From positions 494,802 through 558,801 of the forward strand of contig NZ_FKBS01000014.1 of NCBI RefSeq assembly GCF_900078315.1: a stretch of 64,000 bases of DNA, read 5' to 3'. The notes under the pieces are model-generated. The model ran no database searches and had not been told where the DNA came from. It saw nothing but the letters and a program-made list of their open reading frames with translations. Numbering within the stretch: position 1 is the stretch's first letter; each line of letters starts with the position of its first letter. Shown here one piece after another: positions 48,838-57,205 of this stretch. Made by a program: the position numbers and the translations under genes. This DNA is from Bordetella ansorpii. Lineage in GTDB: Bacteria > Pseudomonadota > Gammaproteobacteria > Burkholderiales > Burkholderiaceae_B.

Positions 48838-50343
48838 ATGACAGCAGTGGCCAATCGCGCCAGTAACAACGCAGCAGTCGAGACACTCGAAACCGATGAC
48901 CTCTCGTCGCTGCTGAAGAAAGAATTCAAGCCCAAGACCGAGCAGGCCCGCGAGGCCGTCGAGCACGCCGTGCGCACCCTGGCGCACCAGGCGCTGCAGA
49001 ACAGCGGCGTGGGCCTGTCGTCGGACGCCTATCGCACGATCCAGGCCATCATTGCCGAGATCGACCGCAAGATGTCCGAGCAGGTCAACCTGATCATGCA
49101 CAACGCCGAGTTCCAGCAGTTGGAAGGCGCTTGGCGCGGCCTGCACTACCTGGTCACCAACACCGAGACCGACGAGCTGCTGAAGATCCGCTTCATGTGC
49201 ATGTCGAAGAAGGACCTGGGCCGCACGCTCAAGCGCTACAAGGGCGTGGGCTGGGACCAGAGCCCGATCTTCAAGCGCGTGTACGAAGAGGAATACGGCC
49301 AGTTCGGCGGCGAACCCATCGGCTGCCTGGTGGGCGACTACCACTTCGACCACAGCCCCCCGGACGTGGAGCTGCTGGGCGAGATGGCGCGCATCTCCGC
49401 CGCCGCGCACTGCCCCTTCATCACGGGCGCCTCGCCCAACGTGATGCAGATGGATTCGTGGCAGGAGCTGGCCAACCCGCGCGACCTGACCAAGATCTTC
49501 ACCAACACCGAGTACGCCGCCTGGCGCAGCCTGCGCGAGTCGGAAGACGCGCGCTACCTCGGCCTGGCCATGCCGCGCTTCCTGGCGCGACTGCCCTACG
49601 GCGTGCGCACCAATCCGGTGGACGAATTCGATTTCGAGGAAGACACCGACGGCGCGAACCACGACCGCTACACCTGGGCCAACTCGGCCTACGCGATGGC
49701 GGCCAACATCAACCGTTCGTTCAAGCTGTACGGCTGGTGCACGTCGATCCGCGGCGTGGAGTCGGGCGGCGCGGTCGAGAACCTGCCGTGCCACACGTTC
49801 CCGACCGACGACGGCGGCGTGGACATGAAGTGCCCCACCGAAATCGCCATCAGCGACCGCCGCGAGGCCGAACTGGCCAAGAACGGTTTCATGCCGCTGG
49901 TGCATCGCAAGAACTCCGACTTCGCGGCCTTCATCGGCGCGCAGTCGTTGCAAAAGCCGCAGGAGTACCACGACGCCGATGCCAGCGCGAACGCCAAGCT
50001 GGCCGCGCGTCTGCCGTATCTGTTTGCCTGCTGCCGTTTCGCGCACTACCTCAAGTGCATCGTGCGAGACAAGATCGGGTCGTTCCGCGAGCGCGACGAA
50101 ATGGAACGCTGGTTGAACGACTGGATCATGAACTACGTGGATGGCGACCCGGCCAACTCCTCGCAGGAAACCAAGGCGCGCAAGCCGCTGGCCGCCGCCG
50201 AGGTGCAGGTCCTGGAGATCGAGGACAACCCCGGGTACTACTCCGCGAAGTTTTTCCTGCGGCCGCACTATCAGCTCGAAGGGCTGACGGTATCGCTGCG
50301 ACTGGTGTCCAAGTTGCCCTCGCTCAAGCAGAGCGAGGCCTGA
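48838..50343 (+). CDS. tssC: T6SS sheath large subunit TssC
   Basis: A 501-residue VipB/TssC protein. The family run L-E-G-A-W-R-G-L-H-Y-L-V, the G-D-Y-x-F-D-H-S-P-P-D and P-F-I-T-G-A-S-P segments, and the C-terminal L-R-P-H-Y-Q-L-E-G-L-T-V-S-L-R-L-V-S-K-L are all present. The sheath is disassembled by ClpV, encoded downstream. Length and motifs are intact. Confidence 0.97.
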   Translation: MTAVANRASNNAAVETLETDDLSSLLKKEFKPKTEQAREAVEHAVRTLAHQALQNSGVGLSSDAYRTIQAIIAEIDRKMSEQVNLIMHNAEFQQLEGAWRGLHYLVTNTETDELLKIRFMCMSKKDLGRTLKRYKGVGWDQSPIFKRVYEEEYGQFGGEPIGCLVGDYHFDHSPPDVELLGEMARISAAAHCPFITGASPNVMQMDSWQELANPRDLTKIFTNTEYAAWRSLRESEDARYLGLAMPRFLARLPYGVRTNPVDEFDFEEDTDGANHDRYTWANSAYAMAANINRSFKLYGWCTSIRGVESGGAVENLPCHTFPTDDGGVDMKCPTEIAISDRREAELAKNGFMPLVHRKNSDFAAFIGAQSLQKPQEYHDADASANAKLAARLPYLFACCRFAHYLKCIVRDKIGSFRERDEMERWLNDWIMNYVDGDPANSSQETKARKPLAAAEVQVLEIEDNPGYYSAKFFLRPHYQLEGLTVSLRLVSKLPSLKQSEA

Positions 50344-50404
50344 GGGCACTTTCACGGGCCGGGCATTCCGCCCGGCATCCATGCGACTTTAAGGGAGAAA
50401 GTAA

Positions 50405-50890
50405 GTGGCTGTTGACATGTTCATGAAGATCGAAGGCGCCAATGGTGAATCCAAGGACGCCAACCACAAGGAATGGACCGACATCGTGTCCTTCTCGTGG
50501 GGTGCCACCCAGCCGGCTACGCTGGCTACCGGTGGCGGCCAAGGCGCTGGCAAGGCCAGCTTCAACGACCTGCACGTGGTGGCCCGCATCGACAAGGCGG
50601 CTCCGGCTGTCATGAAGCACTGCGCCAGCGGCAAGCACCTGAGCAAGATCGAACTGTCGATCTGCAAGGCCGGCGGCCAGCAAGTCGAATACAGCAAGGT
50701 CACGCTGGAAGAAGTGCTGGTGACGTCGGTGCAGGTCGCCGCCGACAACGGCTCGGAAGCCGTGCTGGTGAACTACGCTTTCCAAGCTGCTCGCGTGCGC
50801 CAGCAGTACTGGGAGCAGACTGCTTCGGGCGGCAAGGGCGCTGAAAGCCTGGTCGCTTGGGACATCAAGCAGAACAAGGAAGTCGGCTGA
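50405..50890 (+). CDS. hcp: T6SS tube protein Hcp/TssD
   Basis: A 161-residue Hcp. It starts V-D-M-F-M-K-I-E-G-A-N-G-E-S, with W-G-A-T-Q-P and F-N-D-L-H-V-V as family marks, and forms the hexameric inner tube that is shot out and can carry small effectors in its lumen. The GTG start at 50405 is preceded by GGGAGAAAG, a good ribosome-binding site. A hairpin follows the gene and may explain why hcp is usually made in excess. Confidence 0.96.
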   Translation: MAVDMFMKIEGANGESKDANHKEWTDIVSFSWGATQPATLATGGGQGAGKASFNDLHVVARIDKAAPAVMKHCASGKHLSKIELSICKAGGQQVEYSKVTLEEVLVTSVQVAADNGSEAVLVNYAFQAARVRQQYWEQTASGGKGAESLVAWDIKQNKEVG

Positions 50891-50932
50891 TCCGCTTGCC
50901 AGCGTATTGACCGCTTTCTAGCGTAGCAAACG

Positions 50933-50970
50933 CGGGGCGCGATCGGGTCTGGAAGGCCCTCGCGACCCCG
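50933..50970 (+). terminator. Hairpin after hcp, possible partial terminator
   Basis: CGGGGCGCGA (50933-50942) pairs with TCGCGACCCCG (50960-50970, one bulged A), with an inner GGG/CCC pair set. It is followed by a weak pyrimidine run (CCATTTCGTTTC). It lies 43 bp past the hcp stop inside an otherwise continuous operon, so partial termination or transcript protection is likely. Confidence 0.5.
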
Positions 50971-51019
50971 CCATTTCGTTTCACCCGACGTTTTCCACAG
51001 AATTCTTCTTCGAACCGGG

Positions 51020-51853
51020 ATGCCCTCCATGCAGAACTCCGCCTTGTCCTTGCGTGACGGCAATCTGTCGCAGCACATCGAGGCGGTCGAATCGCGCATT
51101 CGCCGCGCGCCCGATGACGCCGACCTGCGCGCCCAGCTGTTCCAGCTGGCCGCCGTGCAGGGCGACTGGGCCCGCGCCGCCGATCAGCTGCGCCTGTGTT
51201 CGCAATTCAGCATGCAGTCGCGCCCCATGGCCATGATGTATTCGCAGGCCATCGACGGCGAGAAGCAGCGCGAGGCCGTGCTGGCCGGAACGGGCGCCCC
51301 GTCGTTCTTTGCCTCGCGCCCCGAGTGGTGCGACCTGTTGGTCCAGGCCCTGGGCGCCGACGCGGCCGATCCGGCAAAAGCCGCCGAGCTGCGCGAGCAG
51401 GCGCTGGACGCCGCCCAGGTCTGCGCGGGGGCGCTGACCGGCGCCGCCGAAGAGGCGGACCCTGAACCCTATGCGTGGATCGGCGACGGCGACAGCCGCC
51501 TGGGCCCGGTCTGCGAACTGCTGTCCGGCGGCCAGTACGGCTGGGTGCCGTTCGAGGACATCGGCGAGATCGCGCTGCTGGCCCCCGAGGGCCTGTGCGA
51601 CGTGGTCTGGGCGCGGGCCGAGATCCTGCTCAAGGACGGCCGCACGCTGCCCGGCCTGATTCCCGCGCGGTATCCCGCGGCGCCGGGCCAGCGCATGGCC
51701 GACCAGGAAGAACACCTGCGGCTGGGCCGCGTGACGCAGTGGCGCGAGCTGGCCGACGGCACGTTCGCCGGCGCCGGCCAGAAGATGTGGATCACCGATG
51801 GCGGTGAATTCGCGCTGCTGGACGTGCGCGGCCTGCGCCAGGAGGCCGCCTGA
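51020..51853 (+). CDS. tagJ: T6SS accessory protein TagJ/ImpE
   Basis: A 277-residue ImpE-family protein. The N-terminal part has TPR-like helices (L-R-A-Q-L-F-Q-L-A-A-V-Q-G-D-W). The C-terminal half has F-E-D-I-G-E-I and L-P-G-L-I-P-A-R-Y-P near residue 219. In other bacteria it binds TssB and assists sheath handling by ClpV. Its stop overlaps the next start (TGATG). Confidence 0.88.
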   Translation: MPSMQNSALSLRDGNLSQHIEAVESRIRRAPDDADLRAQLFQLAAVQGDWARAADQLRLCSQFSMQSRPMAMMYSQAIDGEKQREAVLAGTGAPSFFASRPEWCDLLVQALGADAADPAKAAELREQALDAAQVCAGALTGAAEEADPEPYAWIGDGDSRLGPVCELLSGGQYGWVPFEDIGEIALLAPEGLCDVVWARAEILLKDGRTLPGLIPARYPAAPGQRMADQEEHLRLGRVTQWRELADGTFAGAGQKMWITDGGEFALLDVRGLRQEAA

Positions 51854-52413
51854 TGGGGCACCGCGATGCCGGCGGCAAGCCGGACCGCCCCCAGATCTCG
51901 CGCGACAACCGTGTCGCGCGCGACCGCCTGCAGCCCTCGCTGCTCGATCGCCTGATGGACAATGAGCCGCAGCGCCGTGGCGAGGCGGCCGAGGCGTCCA
52001 TGCTGACGCACAACGAACTGCGCACCGCCGTGTTGCGCGACCTGCGCTGGCTGCTGAACACCGTCAACCTGGAAACCACCCAGGACCTGTCGGCCTATGA
52101 CAGCGTGCCGCGCTCCTGCCTGAATTTCGGCGTGCGGGCCATGGCTGGCCGCCGCATGTCGGACATCGACTGGGTCGATGTCGAGTCGTCCATTCGCGAT
52201 GCCATCGCCACCTTCGAACCGCGCATCCTGGAATCGTCGGTCGAGGTGCGCTGCATCAGCGATACGGGCACCCTGGAGCACCACAACGTGCTCACTCTCG
52301 AAATCCGCGGCATGCTCTGGTGCGTGCCGTATCCCATGGAATTCCTGTTCCGCACCGACATCGATCTGGAAAGCGGACACATGGATCTGCGCGACGTCGG
52401 AGGTATTGCCTGA
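51853..52413 (+). CDS. tssE: T6SS baseplate protein TssE
   Basis: A 186-residue gp25-like baseplate protein. The core includes V-L-R-D-L-R-W-L-L-N-T-V, then S-V-L-type V-P-R-S-C-L-N-F-G-V near residue 80 and I-R-D-A-I-A-T-F-E-P-R-I near residue 115. The N-terminal 35 residues are Arg/Asp-rich and variable. It is coupled to tagJ upstream and tssF downstream by 1-bp overlaps. Confidence 0.93.
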   Translation: MGHRDAGGKPDRPQISRDNRVARDRLQPSLLDRLMDNEPQRRGEAAEASMLTHNELRTAVLRDLRWLLNTVNLETTQDLSAYDSVPRSCLNFGVRAMAGRRMSDIDWVDVESSIRDAIATFEPRILESSVEVRCISDTGTLEHHNVLTLEIRGMLWCVPYPMEFLFRTDIDLESGHMDLRDVGGIA

Positions 52414-54326
52414 TGGATGCGCGCCTGCTCGAATACTACAACCGCGAACTCGTCTACATGCGCGAGATGGGCGCGGAATTCGCCAAGCAGTTTCCCAAGG
52501 TGGCCGGCCGCCTGGGCATGCACGGCACCGAAGTGGCCGACCCTTATGTCGAGCGCATGCTGGAAGGCTTCAGCTTCCTGGCGGCGCGCATCCACCTGAA
52601 GATGGATGCCGAGTTTCCGCGCTTCACGCAGCGGCTGCTCGAAGTGGTGCACCCGCATTACCTGGCGCCCACGCCGTCGATGGCGGTGGTGCAGTTCTCT
52701 CCCAGCATGAACGAAGGTTCGCTGGCGGGCGGCTTCACGCTGCCGCGCGGCACCATGCTGCGCGGCCGGCTGGCGCGCAACGAACAGACGCCGTGCGAAT
52801 TCATGACGGGCCACGAGGTGCGGTTGTGGCCGCTGCGCGTGACCCAGGCCGAGTTCACCGGTCCGCCGCCCGACCTGCCGCTGTCGCGCATGGGGTTGGG
52901 CGGGCGCAATGCCGGCGTGGTCAGCGCGCTGCGCATCCGCATCGAAGTGTGCGGCGGCGTCACGCTGGAAGACCTGGACCTCGACCAGCTGATGTTCTAT
53001 CTGAACGGCCAGGATGTGCCCATGCAGCGCCTGATGGAGCTGGTGATGGGCCATACCGTGGCCGTGCTGGCGCACGACAGCGCGCGGCCGACCGCCTGGA
53101 TCAACAAGCTGCCCGCCGATGCGCTGCGCCATGAAGGCTTCGCCGACGACCAGGCGCTGCTGCCGACCGAGACGCGTGTGTTCCAGGGCTACCGCCTGCT
53201 GCAGGAATACTTCGCCTGCCCGCGCCGTTATCTGTTCTTCAGCGTGAACAACCTGAAGCGCGGCCTGCGCACGGCGCGCGCCGCCAATGCCAAGGCTGGC
53301 GGCAAGCCTGAGACGCGCAGCTTCGACCTGACGCTGCTGCTGTCGGCTGCCGCGCCCGAACTGGAAGGCACGATCAGCGCCGAGAACCTGGCGCTGCACT
53401 GCTCGCCGGTGATCAACCTGTTCCCGCGCCGCGCCGACCGCGTCGCCGTGACGCCGCGCACATACGAGTACCACGCGGTGGTGGACCGCACCCGTCCGAT
53501 GGACTTCGAGGTCTACAGCGTGACGAAGGTGCTGGGCCACGTGTCCGCGCAGAAACCCGAGCAGGAGTTCCGGCCGTTCTACGGATCGTTCGGCGCCGAC
53601 ACCGATGACTACGGCGCGTATTACTCCACGCGCCGCGAGCCGCGGCTGGCGTCCGACACCGCGCGCCGCCACGGCACGCGCACCAGCTATACGGGCAGCG
53701 AATTGTTCCTGTCGCTGGTCGACCGGCAGGAAGCGCCGTTCTCCGGGGCCTTGCGCCACCTGACGCTGGAGACGCTGTGCACCAACCGCGACCTGCCGAT
53801 GCTGTTGCCGCTGGGCGGCGAATCGGACTTCACGCTGCGCGTGTCCGCGCCCGTGAAGGCGGTGAAGGTGCTGCATGGTCCGACGCGACCGGCCACCGCG
53901 CTGGCGGACAACGCGGCCTCCTGGCAACTGATCAGCCATCTGGGCCTGCATTACCTGAGCCTGACCGACCTGGATTCGGACCAGGGCGCGCAGTCCCTGC
54001 GCGAACTGCTGAACCTGTACGGCAACCTGGCCGACCCGGTGGTGCGCAAGCACATCTCGGGCGTGCGCCACGTGCAGGCTTCGCCGGTGCATCACCGCCT
54101 GCCGCTGCCCGGACCGATGGTCTATGGGCGCGGCGTGCGTATCGACCTGCAGGTCGATGAAGCCGCATTCTCTGGCATCAGCCCGTTCGTGTTCGGCGCG
54201 GTGCTCGAGCAGTTCTTCGCTCGCCACGTTTCCATCAACATGATGTCGGAGCTGGTCCTGTCGACGCTGCAGCGCGGCGAACTGGCCCGATGGCAACCCC
54301 GCATGGGCAGCCGGCCCGCGGTATGA
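52413..54326 (+). CDS. tssF: T6SS baseplate protein TssF
   Basis: A 637-residue VasA/TssF protein, beginning M-D-x-R-L-L-E-Y-Y-N-R-E-L-V-Y-M-R-E with F-P-K-V-A-G-R-L near residue 28 and D-P-Y-V-E-R-M-L-E-G-F-S-F, the standard N-terminus. It forms the baseplate wedge with TssG, TssE and TssK. The ATG at 52413 matches this conserved start and overlaps the tssE stop. The upstream in-frame extension lies within tssE. Confidence 0.96.
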   Translation: MDARLLEYYNRELVYMREMGAEFAKQFPKVAGRLGMHGTEVADPYVERMLEGFSFLAARIHLKMDAEFPRFTQRLLEVVHPHYLAPTPSMAVVQFSPSMNEGSLAGGFTLPRGTMLRGRLARNEQTPCEFMTGHEVRLWPLRVTQAEFTGPPPDLPLSRMGLGGRNAGVVSALRIRIEVCGGVTLEDLDLDQLMFYLNGQDVPMQRLMELVMGHTVAVLAHDSARPTAWINKLPADALRHEGFADDQALLPTETRVFQGYRLLQEYFACPRRYLFFSVNNLKRGLRTARAANAKAGGKPETRSFDLTLLLSAAAPELEGTISAENLALHCSPVINLFPRRADRVAVTPRTYEYHAVVDRTRPMDFEVYSVTKVLGHVSAQKPEQEFRPFYGSFGADTDDYGAYYSTRREPRLASDTARRHGTRTSYTGSELFLSLVDRQEAPFSGALRHLTLETLCTNRDLPMLLPLGGESDFTLRVSAPVKAVKVLHGPTRPATALADNAASWQLISHLGLHYLSLTDLDSDQGAQSLRELLNLYGNLADPVVRKHISGVRHVQASPVHHRLPLPGPMVYGRGVRIDLQVDEAAFSGISPFVFGAVLEQFFARHVSINMMSELVLSTLQRGELARWQPRMGSRPAV

Positions 54327-54383
54327 GCGAGCCGGGCCGCCCCAAGGTGGGCCGCCCCGGATACAGACACTAGGAAGATCACC

Positions 54384-55037
54384 ATGCAAGCCGCCCAGCG
54401 CAGTTATCTCCAATACGATCCGGTCCATCTGATCGGCACCCTGGTGCGCCGCGGCGAGAACGGCGATTACGCCGTGCGCTGCGATGGCCGCGAATGGCTG
54501 GCGCGCCGCGCCGCCAGTTGCCTGCTGGCGCCCGAACTGGGCGATACGGTGATGATCAGCGGCCCGGACGCCACGCGCGTCTACCTGATCGCCGTGATCG
54601 AGCAGGCCGATCCCGCCAGCGGCACGCTGGAGATGGAGGGCCGCATGCTGCTGCGCTCGCGCACCGCCGACGTGGCGCTGCAGGCCGCGGGCGACGTGCG
54701 CATCGCTGGCCGCGAGGGCGTGCGGGTCGAGACCGGCAAGCTGCACGTGCAGGCCAACGAAGCCGGCTGCACCGCCGCGCGCATGCATTACCTGGCGGGC
54801 GAGGTGCAGGGCGCCGTGGGCACCATGCGCCTGGTGGGCAAGGTCTATGAGGCCGTGGTGGACCGTCTGTCGCATCTGTCGCGCATGGCGTTCCGCAACG
54901 TCAGCGAAGTCGAGCAGGTGCGCGTCGGCACGATGGATTACCAGGCCGAGCAGAGCGCGCGCGTGCATGCGCCCTATACGGTGGTGACCGCCGACGCGCT
55001 GGTCAAGGTAGATGCCAAGCAAGTCCACATGGGGTAA
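54384..55037 (+). CDS. DUF3540 protein inserted between tssF and tssG
   Basis: A 217-residue DUF3540-type protein. The N-terminal half looks like a small beta domain (L-L-A-P-E-L-G-D-T-V-M-I-S-G near residue 48). The C-terminal half consists of short repeating beta units (V-R-I-A-G-R-E-G-V-R-V-E-T-G-K-L-H-V-Q-A) like the VgrG beta-helix. Such genes generally accompany DUF2169 and PAAR/Rhs genes. Its insertion in the core operon, breaking the usual tssF-tssG pair, is uncommon and suggests a spike or baseplate accessory role. Confidence 0.8.
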   Translation: MQAAQRSYLQYDPVHLIGTLVRRGENGDYAVRCDGREWLARRAASCLLAPELGDTVMISGPDATRVYLIAVIEQADPASGTLEMEGRMLLRSRTADVALQAAGDVRIAGREGVRVETGKLHVQANEAGCTAARMHYLAGEVQGAVGTMRLVGKVYEAVVDRLSHLSRMAFRNVSEVEQVRVGTMDYQAEQSARVHAPYTVVTADALVKVDAKQVHMG

Positions 55038-55039
55038 GC

Positions 55040-56203
55040 ATGTCGGCATCGACCATGGTTGACCCCGTGCCCGAGGTGGCGGCTTCCGAGCCCGCCGAAT
55101 CGACGCCGGCCATGCCCCTGCCGCCCCCGCCGGGCGAGGGCGTGCGCGGCGGCGGCGCCCTGCCCGAAGGCTTCTGGGAAGACCTGGAGCGCGAGCCCTA
55201 CGCGCACGACCTGTTCCACGTGCTGCGCTGGATCGACGCCCGCGCGGGCGCGCGTTCGCCGCTGGGGCGCGACGCCTCGCCGCGCAACGAGCCCGTGCGC
55301 CTGCGGCAGGAGCCGTCGATGGCGTTCGCGCCGGCCACGCTGGCGTCCGCGAAGCTGGCGACGGCAAACGGCCCGCCCGAGCTGTCCATCTACAGCTTCG
55401 GCCTGTTCGGTCCCAACGGCCCGTTGCCGTTGCACCTGACCGAACACGCGCGCGAGCGCATGTACCACCACGGCGACCCGACGCTCAGCGCGTTTGCCGA
55501 CCTGTTCCATCATCGCCTGATCCTGCTGTTCTACCGTGCCTGGGCCGATGCGCAGAGCACCGTCAGCCTGGATCGGCGCGAAGAGCGCTTCACGCGCTAC
55601 GTGGCCAGCCTGATGCACATGGGCGTGCCGTCGATGCAGCGCCGCGACAGCGTGATGGACCACGCCAAGTACTACATGGCCGGCCATCTGCTGCGCCAGA
55701 CGCGCAACCCCGAGGGCCTGCGCCATATCCTGGAAACCTTCTTCTCGCTGCCGGTGAAGGTGTGCGAGTACGTGCCCCAATGGATCCGCCTGGAGCCGCG
55801 CCAGCGGCTGGGACTGGGCGGCCGCCAGGGCCTGGGCCGGGACACCCTGCTGGGCGTGGCCGTGCGCGACGCCCAGCACAAGTTCCGCCTGGAAGTCGGG
55901 CCGCTGAGCCGCGAGGACTATGCCTCGTTCCTGCCTGGTGGCAGGCGCGCCAGCCAGGTGACGCATTGGGTGCGGCATTACGTGGGCGTGGAGTTCGCCT
56001 GGGATTTCAGACCCGTCATGCGCCGCGCCGAGGTGCGCGGCGTGCGGTTGGGAGAAGCTTCGCCGCTGGGACTGGCGTCCTGGCTGGGGAATCGGCAGGC
56101 GCAGCAGGGCGACGCCGGAGAACTGCTGCTGGATTACGAGAGCCGCGAGCGCCAGCGGGGCGCACGCGTCAAACAACCCGAGCAAGAGGAGCTAACAGCA
56201 TGA
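55040..56203 (+). CDS. tssG: T6SS baseplate protein TssG
   Basis: A 387-residue VasB/TssG protein. After a Pro/Glu-rich N-terminal extension of about 45 residues come Y-A-H-D-L-F-H-V-L-R-W-I, V-R-L-R-Q-E-P-S-M-A-F, and F-G-L-F-G-P-N-G-P-L-P-L-H-L-T-E, the diagnostic segment. It pairs with TssF in the baseplate wedge. The long N-terminal extension is unusual. It begins 2 bp after the DUF3540 stop and overlaps the next start by 4 bp. Confidence 0.94.
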   Translation: MSASTMVDPVPEVAASEPAESTPAMPLPPPPGEGVRGGGALPEGFWEDLEREPYAHDLFHVLRWIDARAGARSPLGRDASPRNEPVRLRQEPSMAFAPATLASAKLATANGPPELSIYSFGLFGPNGPLPLHLTEHARERMYHHGDPTLSAFADLFHHRLILLFYRAWADAQSTVSLDRREERFTRYVASLMHMGVPSMQRRDSVMDHAKYYMAGHLLRQTRNPEGLRHILETFFSLPVKVCEYVPQWIRLEPRQRLGLGGRQGLGRDTLLGVAVRDAQHKFRLEVGPLSREDYASFLPGGRRASQVTHWVRHYVGVEFAWDFRPVMRRAEVRGVRLGEASPLGLASWLGNRQAQQGDAGELLLDYESRERQRGARVKQPEQEELTA

Positions 56204-56724
56204 TCCCTGACATGACGTATGACGGCCAGGTCCTGGCCTGGGGTGGGCACGGCAAGTTCCGCGCGACCAGCGGCATGCCCAAGCACCAGATTCCGAGCGA
56301 ATCGTGCACGCCCGATGCCGGCCCCGTGCCGCCGGGCCTGTACAAGGTCTTCCTGGCCAACCAGGGCACGGCCAAGGACGATGGCCGCAACCTGTGCAAC
56401 CTGGCGCCGTCGTGGGGCATCCAGCAGATTCCGCGTGGCGAGGCCGCCGGTAGTTGCGAAGAGTACTGGGCCAACTGGGGCACCTACCGCGCGCGCATGG
56501 AAGCAGCCGATACGGCGACCCGCAATCGTTGCTCGGTCGTGCGTGGCGGCTTTTACCTGCACGATTCGATAAAGGGCTTCAGCCACGGCTGCATCGAAGT
56601 CGAGCAGCGCATCTTTCCGCTGCTGCTGGGTTTCGCGAAGTCCAGCGGCCGCAGCACCGTGCTGCTGAAGGTGGATTACGTTCCCAACCGCGCCACCAAC
56701 GGCGGCACCAAGGTCGGGGGTTGA
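56200..56724 (+). CDS. Tlde1-like L,D-transpeptidase T6SS effector candidate
   Basis: A 174-residue DUF2778-type protein. The catalytic region is F-Y-L-H-D-S-I-K-G-F-S-H-G-C-I-E-V, with H121, H129 and C131, matching the H...[S/T]-H-G-C pattern of L,D-transpeptidase-like T6SS effectors (Tlde1). The known relative attacks peptidoglycan tetrapeptides in the target periplasm by carboxypeptidase and D-amino-acid exchange activity. It has no signal peptide, as expected for a T6SS-delivered effector. The ATG overlaps the tssG stop (ATGA), and a secreted partner gene follows at once. Confidence 0.85.
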   Translation: MIPDMTYDGQVLAWGGHGKFRATSGMPKHQIPSESCTPDAGPVPPGLYKVFLANQGTAKDDGRNLCNLAPSWGIQQIPRGEAAGSCEEYWANWGTYRARMEAADTATRNRCSVVRGGFYLHDSIKGFSHGCIEVEQRIFPLLLGFAKSSGRSTVLLKVDYVPNRATNGGTKVGG

Positions 56725-56725
56725 T

Positions 56726-57127
56726 ATGGCGGTCGAACGCGTGATGGCCCGCGTGGCCGCTGCGTGCCTGCCGGCGCTGCTGGCGCTGGCGCCGGCCGCC
56801 AGCCAGGCCGCGGGGCCCGTGGACGTCAAGAACGATCTGGCCCAGTGCGTGCAGGTGCAGCCGGGCCTGCGCAGCGTCGAGCGCGGCCTGGTGCTGCAGC
56901 AGCTGACGCTAGAGGTAGGCAAGTCGATCGGGCAGTGCGGCTGCAAGTCGGCGCTGGCCTCGTACCGTGCCACCGTCAAGCTGGACGGCGGCACGCAAAG
57001 CTTCACCCAGTCCGGGGTGTTTCCCATCATGAAGTCGGGCACGCGCGTGTTGCCCCTGGCCAGCGACCCCCAGGTCGTCGGCGACCGCGCCATGGAGGTG
57101 ACGCTGGGCTGCGCCCCGGCTGATTGA
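56726..57127 (+). CDS. Periplasmic immunity candidate (DUF2195-like) for the Tlde1-like effector
   Basis: A 133-residue protein with a signal peptide (A-A-A-C-L-P-A-L-L-A-L-A-P-A-A-S-Q-A), so the mature part acts in the periplasm where the upstream enzyme would attack. Four Cys residues follow the signal (in A-Q-C-V, G-Q-C-G-C-K and L-G-C-A-P), suggesting disulfides. It resembles DUF2195 proteins found beside Tlde1-type effectors, though this is by eye. It starts 1 bp after the effector stop. clpV starts 78 bp later. Confidence 0.72.
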   Translation: MAVERVMARVAAACLPALLALAPAASQAAGPVDVKNDLAQCVQVQPGLRSVERGLVLQQLTLEVGKSIGQCGCKSALASYRATVKLDGGTQSFTQSGVFPIMKSGTRVLPLASDPQVVGDRAMEVTLGCAPAD

Positions 57128-57205
57128 TCGCAAGTGCAGGAAGACTGATGCGGTGAAACCATAAATAAAGTCGTTCCATAACCTCTACCCCTTCGACGGA
57201 GCATC

